Under the pieces are notes generated by a model. That model had not been told where the DNA came from and made no database searches. It saw only the letters and a program-made list of their open reading frames with translations. A stretch of DNA of 64,000 nt from Loripinus fragilis (taxonomy: Eukaryota > Mollusca > Bivalvia > Lucinida > Lucinidae). Positions within the stretch are counted from its first letter, which is position 1. Each line of letters begins with the position of its first letter. The translations under genes and the position numbers were made by a program. Shown piece by piece: positions 1 through 13,600 of this stretch. The stretch lies in NCBI GenBank assembly GCA_964019695.1, contig OZ026517.1:77913252-77977251 (forward strand). The letters run 5' to 3'.

Positions 1-558
1 CAAACTTGGAACAACCTTTATAATATTCAAGAAAAAGACTGGAAAAAGATATATATGTACCCAATGAAAATAACAAAGTACTGCACACTACAGTGGTTTC
101 AAATTTGTATAAACCATAACATATTAATCACAAACAAACGTCTACAATATATGGGTATAAAGGACGATCCACTATGCACATTTTGTAAAACTCATGTAGA
201 AACAACTGTCCATCTACTGTGGGATTGCAGCATAACAAAAGATTTTTTTTAAAAAAAATTATCATGGCTGCGAGGTTTCCATATTCATATAGAACTGTCT
301 GAAAAACTATTCTTATTTGGACTAGAATCAGGGGAAAAAGTATCAAATGTCAGTAAATATATTTTACTGTATGCAAAATATTACATCTACTGTTCTCGCT
401 GCAACAATCATTCATTAATGCTTGAAATTTTCAAGAAAAAATTATATTTCATGTATAAAATACACATGGAAATAGCATATGCCAATAACAATTTGGATAA
501 ATTTCAAAATGAATGGAGACCATATGAGGATCTACTTAAGGGTATAAATACTTATTAA
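1..558 (+). pseudogene. LINE ORF2 C-terminus with CCHC zinc-binding motif, frameshifted
   Basis: Open from position 1 (5' end cut by the window edge). It has the reverse-transcriptase-tail motif TNKRLQYMGIKDDPLCTFCK with HLLWDC following, a CxxC...HxxxxC zinc-binding tail common after LINE reverse transcriptases. The frame stops in a T8 run at 243-252; shifting one base restores a further frame to TAA at 556-558. An AT-rich 3'UTR with AATAAA-like signals and an A-rich tail follows to about 890. The copy is antisense to GDAP2, inside its intron 6. The clade is not certain (L1/Tx1-like or CR1-like). Confidence 0.75.
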
Positions 559-890
559 CTCCTTACCAACTAAATGAGCAAATTTTAAATAAAAGTCAAA
601 AACCAGAGCCAATCCATATACAGCTAATTTAAATCATACATGCAACCCTTTGAAAAATTATATAGGGCAGACTCCAGCTTTCCCCCCCCCCACAGTCCCC
701 ATTTTTAAGCTGTCAGGTATACACTTGCATACACATAAAATATCTGTTTGTTCTATTGTTAAGATGTACAATGAAAGATGGTATATATTATAGATATGAT
801 ATAAGTATATATTGTACAATAAATATTATATTGTCACTATGTTATAATAGAAATAAACAGACATACAAAAAAAATATATATATATAAAAT
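559..890 (+). mobile_element. 3'UTR and A-rich tail of the LINE copy
   Basis: AT-rich, non-coding, containing a C10 run (681-690), AATAAATATT near 820 and AAATAAAC near 850, and ending in an A8(TA)n tail around 867-890. Its position directly after the ORF2 stop makes it the element's 3' end. Confidence 0.55.
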
Positions 891-1530
891 AAAATATCAA
901 CACTATATTGATGCACGGGGAGAAGTTTTACCAACTCCACACAGAAACAACGACAGCTGTTGTGATTGTTAGATTAAAACTGGCTCTGTGTTGTGCAGTG
1001 GAAGATTTATCATTTATAGCAAAATGTTGACAATGACAGATGGTGGACATTGAGTGATCCCATAGCTAACTTTGTTGTTGTTGTTGATCTGTTTATTGCA
1101 ATATGTTGTGGCCCATAGACTTTCTTTACAAACAATTCTTTACTGTAAAAGTGGTCTGGGCACATTCTATTACAAAACCGTTACACGTCCTTTGTTTAGC
1201 TATTTCTGTAGAAGGTCACCAATGCCTTTCATAGTGTACTATATACTCATCATGTTATACAGCTATGTACAAATGGTTCAGGTGACCTAAAACAAATCAA
1301 TTAACACCATACTTAGCTGTGAATATCGGATCAATGGTTCTCCCATGAACCACTTAGACAAAGGTATTACAGTATGTTTCTGATTGCTATCAAAGAAATT
1401 GTTAGTCAAATTTTGACAACGTTGAAAGCTTAGTTTCACCTTAAGTCAGCCCAACTGTGTTGCAAATCAGTGATATTTTGCAATGTATTGTCAGCAAGTG
1501 TCTTGATGGATATAACACTGATCTACTTAC
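891..1530. other. Intron 6 of GDAP2, unassigned sequence
   Basis: No exon with family similarity and no repeat that I recognise. A 72-codon ORF at 1072-1290 on the plus strand has no recognisable motif and lies antisense in the intron. Confidence 0.5.
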
Positions 1531-1690
1531 GCCCTGGTAGAAATGGTTTGTCCTGAATTCTGATCTGTCTCTCTTCTATCACTGGTTCCCCCATATCATT
1601 TCCGATGTCTTTTGGTAAACTCTGAATGGAATCTTCTTCTTCCTGAGGACTTCTTGGGAAATACAGGGGTAGTAACTTACTGTAAGCACC
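1531..1690 (-). CDS. GDAP2: GDAP2 coding exon 6 (residues 220-272)
   Basis: The acceptor is CTCAAAACAG, ending at 1691, and the donor GTAAGT starts at 1530. It encodes GAYSKLLPLYFPRSPQEEE, then the acidic linker and GEPVIEERQIRIQDKP, equivalent to TYQKLLPLYFPRS...GEP..PERQIRI in GDAP2. A second AG at 1681-1682 (TTACAG) would break the phase with exon 5, so the upstream acceptor was chosen. It leaves in phase 1; no candidate for the next exon (start of the Sec14 half) is visible between 1 and 1530. Confidence 0.92.
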
Positions 1691-4600
1691 CTGTTTTGAG
1701 AGAAAGCAATGGCTGATTTCAAAGAAACTGGATTATCATCACTCAAAAGGTACAAGCTTCATCTGCATATTTCAACAAATGATGGCCCGGTTTCTTATCT
1801 ATATGGGACCAAAAAAGATAGAATGTAACGAAGATAAAAATATAACGTATAAATGAGAGTACAAATTTCAATCAATGTACATTTTTGCACAGGTTTCATA
1901 GTTTGTACATTTCCTGTGATAATGACAGCAAAATAGAATCATCACATATTTCAAGCAGTTTAGACAACTCAGGCTGTAATGTAAAACAATAATGAAAACC
2001 CAGATGAAATGGTTCATAAATTAGCCTTCTCATCTTGATGTACACTGTTGGTGTTTCTCTGTCCAAATTTTCTTACCTTCAACTTTTCTCAGTTTGTTCC
2101 CATTTTTTGGGGTATCAGACTCTGCCCAGATACCAAGATGTGAGTGTAGCTGCTGGAGGGTATCAGACTCAGCCCAGATACCAAGATGTGAGTGTAGTTG
2201 CTGGAGGGTATCAGACTCTTCCCAGATACCAAGATGTGAGTGTAGTTGCTGGAGGGTATCAGACTCTGCCCAGATACCAAGATGTGAGTGTAGTTGCTGG
2301 AGGGAATCAGAATCTGCCCAGATACCAAGATTTGAGTGTAGTTGCTGGAGGGTATCAGACTCTGCCCAGATACCAAGATGTGAGTGTAGTTGCTGGAGGG
2401 TATCAGACTCTGCCCAGATACCAAGATGTGAGTGTAGTTGCTGGAGGGTATCAGACTCTGCCCAGATACCAAGATGTGAGTGTAGTTGCTGGAGGGTATC
2501 AGACTCTGTCCAGATACCAAGATGTGAGTGTAGTTGCTGGAGGGTATCAGACTCTGCCCAGATACCAAGATGTGAGTGTAGCTGCTGGATGGTATCAGAC
2601 TCTGCCAAGATACCTAGATTTGAGTGTAGTTGCTGGAGGGTATCAGACTCTGCCCAGATACCTAGATTTAAGTGTAGTTGCTGGAGGGTATCAGACTCTG
2701 CCCAGATACCTAGATTTGAGTGTAGTTGCTGGAGGGTATCAGACTCTGCCAAGATACCTAGATTTGAGTGTAGTTGCTGGAGGGTATCAGACTCTGCCAA
2801 GATACCTAGATTTGAGTGTAGTTGCTGGAGGGTATCAGAATCTGCCCAGATACCAAGATTTGAGTGTAGTTGCTGGAGGGTATCAGACTCTGCCCAGATA
2901 CCTAGATTTGAGTGTAGTTGCTGGAGGGTATCAGACTCTGCCCAGATACTAAGATGTGAGTGTAGTTGCTGGAGGGTATCAGACTCTGCCAAGATACCTA
3001 GATTTGAGTGTAGTTGCTGGAGGGTATCAGACTCTGCCAAGATACCTAGATTTGAGTGTAGTTGCTGGAGGGAATCAGACTCTGCCCAGATACCAAGATG
3101 TGAGTGTAGTTGCTGGAGGGTATCAGACTCTGCCCAGATACCAAGATGTGAATGTAGTTGCTGGAGGGTATCAGACTCTGCCCAGATACCTAGATTTGAG
3201 TGTAGTTGCTGGAGGGTATCAGACTCTGCCAAGATACCTAGATATGAGTGTAGTTGCTGGAGGGTATCAGACCCTGCCAAGATACCTAGATTTGAGTGTA
3301 GTTGCTGGAGGGAATCAGACTCTGCCCAGATACCAAGATGTGAGTGTAGTTGCTGGAGGGTATCAGACTCTGCCCAGATACCAAGATGTGAGTGTAGTTG
3401 CTGGAGGGTATCAGACTCTGCCCAGATACCAAGATGTGAGTGTAGTTGCTGGAGGGTATCAGACTCTGCCCAGATACCTAGATGTGAGTGTAGTTGCTGG
3501 AGGGTATCAGACTCTGCCCAGATACCAAGATGTTAGTGTAGTTGCTGGAGGGTATCAGACTCTGCCCAGATACCAAGATGTGAGTGTAGTTGCTGGAGGG
3601 TATCAGACTCTGCCAAGATACCTAGATGTGAGAGTAGTTGCTGGAGGGTATCAGACTCTGCCAAGATACCTAGATGTGAGTGTAGTTGCTGGAGGGTATC
3701 AGACTCTGCCCAGATACCTAGATGTGAGTGTAGTTGCTGGAGGGTATCAGACTCTGCCAAGATACCTAGATTTGAGTGTAGTTGCTGGAGGGTATCAAAC
3801 TCAGCCCAGATACCAAGATGTGAGTGTAGTTGCTGGAGGGTATCAGACTCTGCCCAGATACCAAGATTTGAGTGTAGTTGCTGGAGGGTATCGGACTCAG
3901 CCCAGATACCAAGATGTGAGTGTAGTTGCTGGAGGGTATCAGACTCTGCCCAGATACCAAGATGTGAGTGTATTTGCTGGAGGAGGATATCCAGGATTGC
4001 AAGGAGATACTCTTTACATAGTGGATGGACCTGTGTTATACTGTCAGGGAGGTTGCACGTTCACCCCAATCACACTTTTTGAAAAAAAAAACCAGCTGTT
4101 CAGGATCCACACTGTTTTCCACCTTGCTGGCAAGGGTTTATAAGTTTTCTTACCTTATGATTCTTGGAATGTGAAGAAATATAAATATGGACAAGTACAG
4201 GAGCCACATCTTTTTATATGCAGACAACACACATGCATATTAGTACGAAAGACAGGTGGTGACTTCACAGTTCACACTTCATGCTTTACAGTTCAGACTT
4301 CAGACTTCATTCTTCACAGTTCATACTTCACAGTTCAGACTTCACACTTCAGACTTCACAGTTCAGACTTCATACTTCACACTTCATAGTTCATACTTCA
4401 TACTTCAGACTTCATTGTTCAGACTTCACACTTCATACTTCACACTTCATAATTCAAACTTCAATGTTCAGACTTCACAGTTTACACTTCATACTTCACA
4501 CTTCACAGTTCAGACTTCATACTTCACAGTTCACACTTCATAGTTCAGACTTCATACTTCAGACTCACAGTTCAGACTTCATACTTCACAGTTCACACTT

Positions 4601-7600
4601 CATACTTCATAGTTCTCACTTCCTAGTTCCCACTTCACAAATCTAACTTCACACTTCAAAGTTCAGACTTCATAATTCGCATTTCATAGTTCGTACTTCA
4701 TACTTCATAGTTCAGACTTCATACTTCAGACTTCACAGTTCAGACTTCATACTTCACAGTTCACACTTCACAGTTCTGACTTCCAAGTTCTCACTTCACA
4801 GTTCTATTTTCACACTTCACAGTTCAGTCTTCATAATTCACATTTCTAGTTTGTACTTCATACTTCATAGTTCAGACTTCATACTTCAGACTTCACAGTT
4901 CAGACTTCATACTTCACAGTTCACACTTCACAGTTCTGACTTCCAAGTTCTCACTTCACACTTCACAGTTCAGTCTTTATAATTCACATTTCATAGTTCG
5001 TACTTCATACTTCACACTTCATATTTCAGACTTCACAGTTCAGACTTCACAGTTCACACTTCATAGTTCAGAATTCACACTTCACAGTTCAGACTTCACA
5101 GTTCACAGTTCAGACTTCATACTTCACACTTCACAGTTCAGACTTAATACTTCACACTTCATAGTTCAGACTTTATACTTCACATTTCAGACTCCATACT
5201 TCCCAGTTCACATTCATACTTCACTGTTTACGTTTGTACTTCATACTACATAGTTTGTACTTCACAATTTCCAATATTTAAACACTTGACTGAGACTAAT
5301 TACTTATAGAAATGGCATGTGTTGTTGTTTGATTACATTTTGTTGGATATTGTTAAATGCAAATTGCCAGTAACTGATTGCCAACTATTGGTACCATTGT
5401 TATAATATTTGTTAAATCCATTATACAAAACCATATTTCGATGTCCGGTTAAAAACTTCAAAAACAGAACTGCATCTGTATCTTTCCTCTGGGCATTGCA
5501 TGTTGCACAATTATGAAAGGTTAAACTCTAAACAAAGTCAAAAACGCCTAATTGATTTTTGCCTAAAACTGTTCCATAAATAGGCACTGGGTTATCCTTT
5601 GGCAATACCCATAAGAGGTAAATTAGCAATAAGCTATTAGCACTTTTCATTTAACAATATCCATTAAAACGGACCATAAAACCAACATACCCCATTTGTA
5701 TTAGTAATATACAACAGTCACATGTTTAAAGAAACTGTGAAGCATGAAGTGTAGGTCTGAACTATGAAGTGTAAAGTGTGAACTGTGAAGTCTGAAGTTT
5801 GAACTATGAAGTGTGAACTGTGAAGTCTGAAGTATGAAGTGTGGAGTATGAAGTGTGAAATATGAAGTCTGAATTATAAAGTATGAAGTGTGAACTATGA
5901 AGTCTGAACTGTGAAGTGTGAAGTATGAAGTCTGAACTATGAAGTATGAAGTGTGAAGTATGAAGTGTGAAGTCTGAACTATACTGAGGGACTTTAGAAA
6001 CGCACCAGTTTACATTCACTGTTTCTTCCACATGAATGATTTCAGGATGTTTTCTTTATGTGTTTTTATCCTCTTGTTAAATGGACCTTGATTTGCCATG
6101 ATTTCGATTTGCTACTGCTGTTCATTCTGAGGTAATATTGACATAAGTGTTTTTCAACAATTGTCGTCTGACAAATGTGATTTGATTCGATTTAAAAACA
6201 AAGACTTTTAGGTAGAAGCCAGATGTCTTAACAAATGGAAAAACAAAATATTTCAGAAATAATCGCTTTATCATACTCCCACTCGTAGCATTTCTTTGCT
6301 AACGTCAGTGTTAAATTTTCAAACATCAATAAAAGACCGGTGATGTCCGCGCACGTCGCGATACTTTTGCCTTTTATGCAACTGATTGAGGAGTAGCAGT
6401 TGGCAATAAAAAGTTTATAATTACTCCTGATGCTTAGGATATAAAAGGCCAATTATGTCAAAAATTAATGATGTCATATAGACATAATGAACGTTGCCAG
6501 AGGCCTAAAACTCTGTGATTTGATTTTGTCTTTCCTTTTACTTTCAAGAACAAACATGGATTCGAAACTTTTTTTCGCTCATAATGGAAGGTATTGGTAC
6601 TCTGTGACTTTTTTAATTTAAGTTGTCTCAGAATTATCGCGACGTCACGGCAATCATAAGCCGCAGTGTTTCGATTTTCTTCTTGAATGCAAGCTAAATG
6701 TCGGAACTTGTCAATTTTATTTTTCACATAATTAAAATATTCAATTTTCGACATAAAAAAGCATTTATGCAGGTGGTGCGTTTTTAAAGTCCTTCAGTTT
6801 ATGAAATATGAAGAGTAAAGTGTGAACTGTGAAGTATGAAGTCTGAACTGTGAAGTCTGAAGTGTGAAGTATGAATTACGAAGTGTGAAGTATGAAGTAT
6901 GAAGTGGGGAGTCTGAACTATGAAGTGTGAACTGTGGACTGTGAAGTATGAAGTCTGAACTGCAAACTGTGAAATCTGAAGGAAGAAGTGTGAAGTCTTA
7001 ACAATGAAGTATGAAGTGTTAAGTCTGAACTGTGAAGTGTGAAGTATGAAGTGTGAAGTCTGAACTATGAAGTATGAACTGTAAAGTGTGAACTGTATGC
7101 AGTGTGAAGTGTTAACTGTGAAGTATGAAGTGTGAAGTCAGAACTATGAAGTGTGAACTGTGAAGTATGAAGTCTGAACAATGAAGTCTTAAGTATGAAG
7201 TGTGAAGTACGAAGTGTGAACTATGAACTGTGATGTCTGAACTCTAAACTGTGAAATATGAAGTGTGAAGTGTTAAGTGAGAACTGTGAAGTATGCAGTA
7301 TGAATTATGAAGTTTGAATTGTGAAGTATGAATTACAAGGTGTGAAGTCTGAAATGTGAACTGTGACATCTGTAGTATGAACTATGAAGTGTGAAGTCTG
7401 AACCGTGAACTGTGAAGTATGAAGTGTGAACTTTGAATTGACACTTTCCATTGTCTTCCATGTATCGAATAATGTTTAAAACTATGAACTGTGAAGTGTG
7501 AAGTATGAAGTTTGAACTGTGAAGTGTGAAGTCACCACCGGTCTTTCGTAGATTAGCCTGTGCATCTGCAGTCTAATCAGCAACTTTGTTTTTCTATAGC

Positions 7601-10600
7601 TGGAAAGTATAATATCAATGCATGCTTCATACAAATTTTCTATGTTCTAGCTAGTCCTTGTAGCTAGGCAGACTGGTATTTGCCTTGTCACACACCTGGA
7701 AGAGAGGTTTCCTGTGAAGTGGTTTATATTGTTCATGTACTTACAAATGTATCATCTCCACACACAAATACAATGGCATCAATATCACTGCTATACCTCT
7801 CTAGAAATCTACGCACAGTTCCTGCAAAAATAAACAATCAATAAGTATGTTGGTTTTTTAACAAACCATTTTTTCATGTTTCAAGAATAAAAATGTCTAA
7901 AATATTTTGAAACAGATTAAACTGATTGCAACATTATCAAACCATTTACCCTTTTCATTCTAATGGATAATCCCATACATATTGATACAATAAGTATGGA
8001 AATGCCCATTTTTTTTTCACATTGTTCCCAGTCAAAATTTCAATAAAATGGAGCATATTTCTGTCCCTGAAGATTGTTTTTATTTTGGCAAACTGAACAG
8101 TACAGACCTTGATGAAATGTCGCATGTCATCTGGGTCTTCACTATTTGCCTAATCACCTGTTTAACAGTATCCAGAAAGAACAGTCTTAACCCTTTTATG
8201 ATCAGAAACTCCCAAACAGGTACTTTGGTAAACAGTGAACACTCAGATGATATGCTGCATAATGCTTTTGTACTGTTTGGTACAGAGATAGAAATAGAAT
8301 ATTTTTTTGAAATTATAACCAGTGACCCCTCAATATCTACAATGGACCATCCTGACTTAACTGTATCAAACTTTAATGAAAATTCCATTGGTCCTAAAAG
8401 GGTCAAAGATATACAACCACTGTAAATGAACAAACTACGAAACCTGTGCTATTTGTAATTACTGCAACTGCTACAAAAAAGAACTATCACTGTTATTTAA
8501 GCCTTTGATTTTTAAACCTGTTGTCAGCTCATTAAAAGTACAGTGAAGTCCCTTTTATAACATGCATTTGAATGCATGTTATAAAACAAGGCCATGTTCT
8601 GAGCTCCCAATTTCTTTTACCATGGAATTTTACAAAGGAAGTATAGTAAAATGACAATTGAATGGTCATTTTACTATATTTACATCTTTGAAGCAATCTT
8701 TTAATGAACCTTTAGTTTTTGCAACCGTTCATAACCTCATGAATTACACAAACTTGACTGACAGCTGGCAAGCTCACTTGCCCGTGCAATACGCTTCGAA
8801 CATCGAACTCATTCGCCAGAAGTGATACTGATGTTGTGATCGACAGCGAGCCACACCTGATTCGCACGTGCAAAACAAGCCTCATGTTTGCCTCATGGCT
8901 GTCCATGTTCAAGCTGGCTGTTTCGCTTTTCCATTTTACAATCCGACTAAACCGTTAATATGATTATATTTTAAATACAAAACTGTTTCAATTCCTAAAT
9001 AAAAAATATTTTTTATAATTTATATATTTATGATAAAATGTAAATATAAGCAATAAATTCAATATTGAGAATGTTCATGGAATCATGAATACTTCGGGTC
9101 TCTTGCAAAGTTAATGTGAAGCCCTTTCATAAACATTCCAAAAATCAAATTCATTTCTTAAATAATACCTTTGTAAAATTGTCCCTTTAGAAGATGATTC
9201 ACTTATAACACAGTCCATTCATATGAACCACAAACATAGCATTATAAAGGGTCTACACTGTACTGCTATTGGAAAAGTACCTCTGGATTTCTACTGCACA
9301 ATTGTAGAAAGGGCTAATCTCCAATATAATGGGTACCAGCTATTTCTACTGCACAATTGTAGAAAGGGCTAATCTCCAATACTATAATGGATACCAGATC
9401 TTTCTACTGCACAATTGTAGAAAGGGCTAATCTCCAATATAATGGGTACTAGATATTTCTATTGCACAATTGTAGAAAGGGCTAATCTCCAATACTATAA
9501 TGGGTACCAGCTATTTCTACTGCACAATTGTAGAAAGGGCTAATCTCCAATATAATGGGTACTAGATATTTCTACTGCACAATTGTAGAAAGGGCTAATC
9601 TCCAATACTATAATGGGTACCAGCTATTTCTACTGCACAATTGTAGAAAGGGCTAATCTCCAATACTATAATGGGTACCAGCTATTTCTACTGCACAATT
9701 GTAGAAAGGGCTAATCTCCAATACTATAATGGGTACCAGCTATTTCTACTGCACAATTGTAGAAAGGGCTAATCTCCAATACTATAATGGATACCAGATC
9801 TTTCTACTGCACAATTGTAGAAAGCGTTAATCTCCAATACTATAATGGATACCAGCTATTTCTACTGCACAATTGTAGAAAGGGCTAATCTCCAATACAA
9901 TGGGTACCAGCTATTTCTACTGCACAATTGTAGAAAGGGCTAATCTCCAATATAATGGGTACCAGCTATTTCTACTGCACAATTGTAGAAAGGGCTAATC
10001 ATCAATATAATGGATACCAGCTATTTCTACTGCACAATTGTAGAAAGGGCTCATCTCCAATACTATAATGGGTACCAGCTATTTCTACTGCACAATTGTT
10101 GAAAGGGCTAATCTCCAATATAATGGGTACCAGCTATTTCTACTGCACAATTGTAGAAAGGGCTAATCTCCAATATAATGGATACCAGCTATTTCTACTG
10201 CACAATTGTAGAAAGGGCTAGTCATCAATATAATGGATACCAGCTCTTTCTACTGCACAATTGTAGAAAGGGCTAATCTCCAATATAATCAGTACCAGCT
10301 ATTAGAATATTTTAAACAATGTATTTCTATTGTAGAAACTTGTAATTTTAGCATGGAATGCAGCCTGTGGTTTGATTCTTTTCAATGTTGTTTTCCAGCT
10401 TTACTGAGAAGGACAGGGTCCCATACCAGTAACAACTCTGGGACCATATTGAAAAGAGTATATACAGATAAGTGAGCAGATGACAATTGTCATGAAATAC
10501 AGGGAATTCATTTAAACTTACTCATGGCAATATGTGCCCCATCTTCTGGAGGGTACCCTCGACCTACTGAGTGAATACAACACAACCCCAATGTACGACA

Positions 10601-13600
10601 AGAGTTCTCTCTGAAACAATGGAATGACATCAGTTCTATTTGTTAGCAATTCTCCATTTTAATAACTGCATGTATATCTTGCAGATCATTAAGTGCTGCA
10701 TTCAATCAAAACTGCACAATTGCAACATAACATGCAACAAGAGGGCCATAGGGCTCTGGATTGCTCACCTGAATCCTGGCACATAAAGAGATGATATATT
10801 GACCTATGGGTAAAGAGAAATCATTTAAAGATATTCCTATTTTTAGCTTTGGTGGCCTTGTTGTTCAGCTGAGCTGAGCATTCTGATCAATTTTGGTATA
10901 TGGCATCATGAGGAACAGTTCTGTGAAATTATTTTGAAATTGGACCAGTTGTTCAGGAGGAGTAGTCGTTTAAAGATATTTCTTATATAAAGCTCTGGCT
11001 TTCTTTTGTTCAGCAGAGTGGAACCATTTGTGCAATTTGTGTAGAAGGCATCATGAGGAACAATTTTATGAAATTATTCGGAATTTGCACCAGTGGTTCA
11101 GTAGGACATGTCGTTTAAAGGTATTTGTTATCTAGAGCTCTGGCGGTCTTTTGTTCAGCAGAGTGGAACCATTTATGCAATTTTGCATTATGAGGAACAA
11201 TTCTGTGAAATTATTTTGAATTTGGACCAGTGGTTCAGGAGATGTCATTCAAAAGATTTCTTATCTAGAACTCTGGTTGTCCTCATGTTTGGCGGAGGGG
11301 AACCATTTGTGCAATTTTAATAAGGGCATTAAGGGAAATATTCCTGTGAAATAACTACTAATTTATGATTATTTTAACAATAATTTTATGTTCTTTGTTT
11401 GTGCTGATGCTTTATGTCCCAGTCAACAACTTTTCAGTCATGTCAGGACATTACCTGGGTTGAACCAATACTAAGCAACAGATAAAGTGTCTTGCTCAAA
11501 AACACAGTCACACAATGCAGTGCATCCAGTGAGCAACTGAACCAGCCACTCCATTTTTTCTTCAGCAATTTTCAAACAATTGATAAAAAAAAAAGTGCAG
11601 ATGCTCAGAGGTTTAAAATAAAGGTGTTCTCAGGAACAACACTGATTTTACCTGCATAACTGTAAGACATTTCTGTAACTACTGTATAAAGCTCCCTCTG
11701 CAGCTGTCACATATTTGACATTATATCTGGGACCAACTGTGTGTATCACATGTCGACATATAAGATTAAAGCCTTCTGTTATCTTCGCTTCCCCTGTTTT
11801 ACATACTGAAATGAAACAAGATTTACCCTTAACCCTAAAAGGGGACGGCAACCCTGATGATTACTATATTTTATATGGAAGATCTTAATAAACCATGAAT
11901 TTTGATACCAGTTTCATCTAAATCGGTTGAAAAACGTAGAAGTTGTGGGCGTTTGAATATTTGCAAATGGACTGTATTGAGAGCGGCCATATTGTAGGCT
12001 TAGTGACGTCACACAGCCTAATTAAATATGCGTAATCAAAATAAAAGACAAACCAATGGATTATTTGCAATTATCTTTAATAAAACATTTTCCTTATGTA
12101 TAAAGCTGCATATCTGCTAAAATTCAGATGCTGTGATTGTATTTATAACTAAAAATTAAGCAGTTGAAAATATTCTGAAAACTAATTAAATATTCAAAAT
12201 GGCGGCTTCATGTTGGCCATATTGTATTCTTTAAATGCCCATAACTTACCCAGTTTTTAACCGATTTGAATTATATTTGTATCAAAATTCATAGTTCAAA
12301 AAGTTCTTTCTGATAAAACATACTTATTATTAGGGTTGCTGTCCCCTTTAAAACGCAACCTATAATTTGCAGCTGACGAAAAATTTCAAATTTTGATGTT
12401 TTTTTCAAAAATAACGAATAAGGCATGATATTTCATGAGAATCGTCTGCTGGCAGACGATTCTCATGAAATATCATACCTTATTTTTGTCCAAAACTAGG
12501 AAAGATGTCGCAAAATTAGTCCTCTGCTGCAGTCGTGATTGGCGCTTTAAGGGTTAACTCTTTGCCTGCTACTATAAACTGCTGATTACTACAGCAAAAA
12601 GTGTCAACCCAGATAAGCCCTCATTCTTTATTATTACCTGCGCCACTTTAGCGAAAGCAGGTCTAGTAGTGGGTCTACTCAGTCCATCTGTCCGTCCATC
12701 TGCCTGTCCTTCATGCATATCTTCAATATGTCTACACTGTGTAGGTTAAAGTATTGAATTCATTCATCAAAAGCTGTGGTAGGAGTTGATCGGCCCATAA
12801 AGGCACTATATGCATATACAAAGCCATATTAGAGAACTAGAATTCCCAGAATCGGAGATATCACCTGGCAAAACCGAAGTCAAACAAGGCAAATTTATGG
12901 AATTTATATCCCCCTATGAAGAGAAACGTGTAAATCACGAATCATTTTATCACAAAACATAAATCCCATTTCTCCAACCCGTAAGTTCAACTTGGGTATC
13001 ATACAGATCATAATTAAAAGCCTGTCAACTATTTTTAGTTGCTTAGTTCCATAAAAAATATATTTATCTGTACAATTTCAATATCTGACCTTTCAACCCG
13101 ATATTGTCTATTGTACCGCTGTCTGCATGCTAAATTCCAATAAAAAAAATATTGACAACTGACTTAGTTATTTGCGAAATTTAAATAATTGACCTTTGAC
13201 CCTGCCCATATTTGTCACTGTCATGCTTATCTACAGGAACTGGGCAATCATGGCCTATAGTGAGAAGTTGTCAGAAATGTGAAGTTCATTACACAAAAAA
13301 AGCCAATATAGCCTTTGCATTAGCCAAAAACTAAGTAAAAAGGGGCCATAACTCAGTCAAAATTTTGCAGATGATCTCCAAATTCGAACTTGACCTGTAT
13401 TTTATGGTGCCTTACCCTTATGAAAACTTTGAATGAAATTGATGCATCCCTTCAAATGTTATTGATTGGAAACCAAAAGTGTGACACCGCAGACGCCTAT
13501 GACGCCAACGCGGACGGAGTCATGATCCCTGTGTCAACCATGCTTTGCAGGCGACACAAAAATTGTCTATGTTCTCATAGCTGTCATTTTGTCAAAAATT

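Larger units (their letters stand above)
11829..12558. mobile_element. Small palindromic MITE split by another insertion
   Basis: The outer ends GTTAACCCT(TT)AAARCGC are found at 11829 and, inverted, at about 12543-12558. The left end is interrupted at 11839-12350 by a second element. The centre is a 31-bp perfect-arm palindrome at 12419-12482. Confidence 0.5.

Noticed and set aside
1681..1682. TTACAG as acceptor of GDAP2 exon 6
   Set aside because: It breaks phase with exon 5 and drops the conserved GAYSKLLP start; the upstream AAAACAG restores both.
2030..4143. ORFs of 305-480 codons on both strands, possible repetitive proteins
   Set aside because: They are all frames of one 48-bp minisatellite inside a GDAP2 intron. 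The unit length divisible by three keeps several frames open at once, and there is no non-repeat domain.
6228..6754. Two minus ORFs (74 and 98 codons) as a transposase
   Set aside because: No recognisable catalytic or DNA-binding motif and too short.
8048..8433. 125- and 117-codon overlapping ORFs as a gene pair
   Set aside because: Antisense overlap, no domain, intronic, ordinary AT-rich composition.
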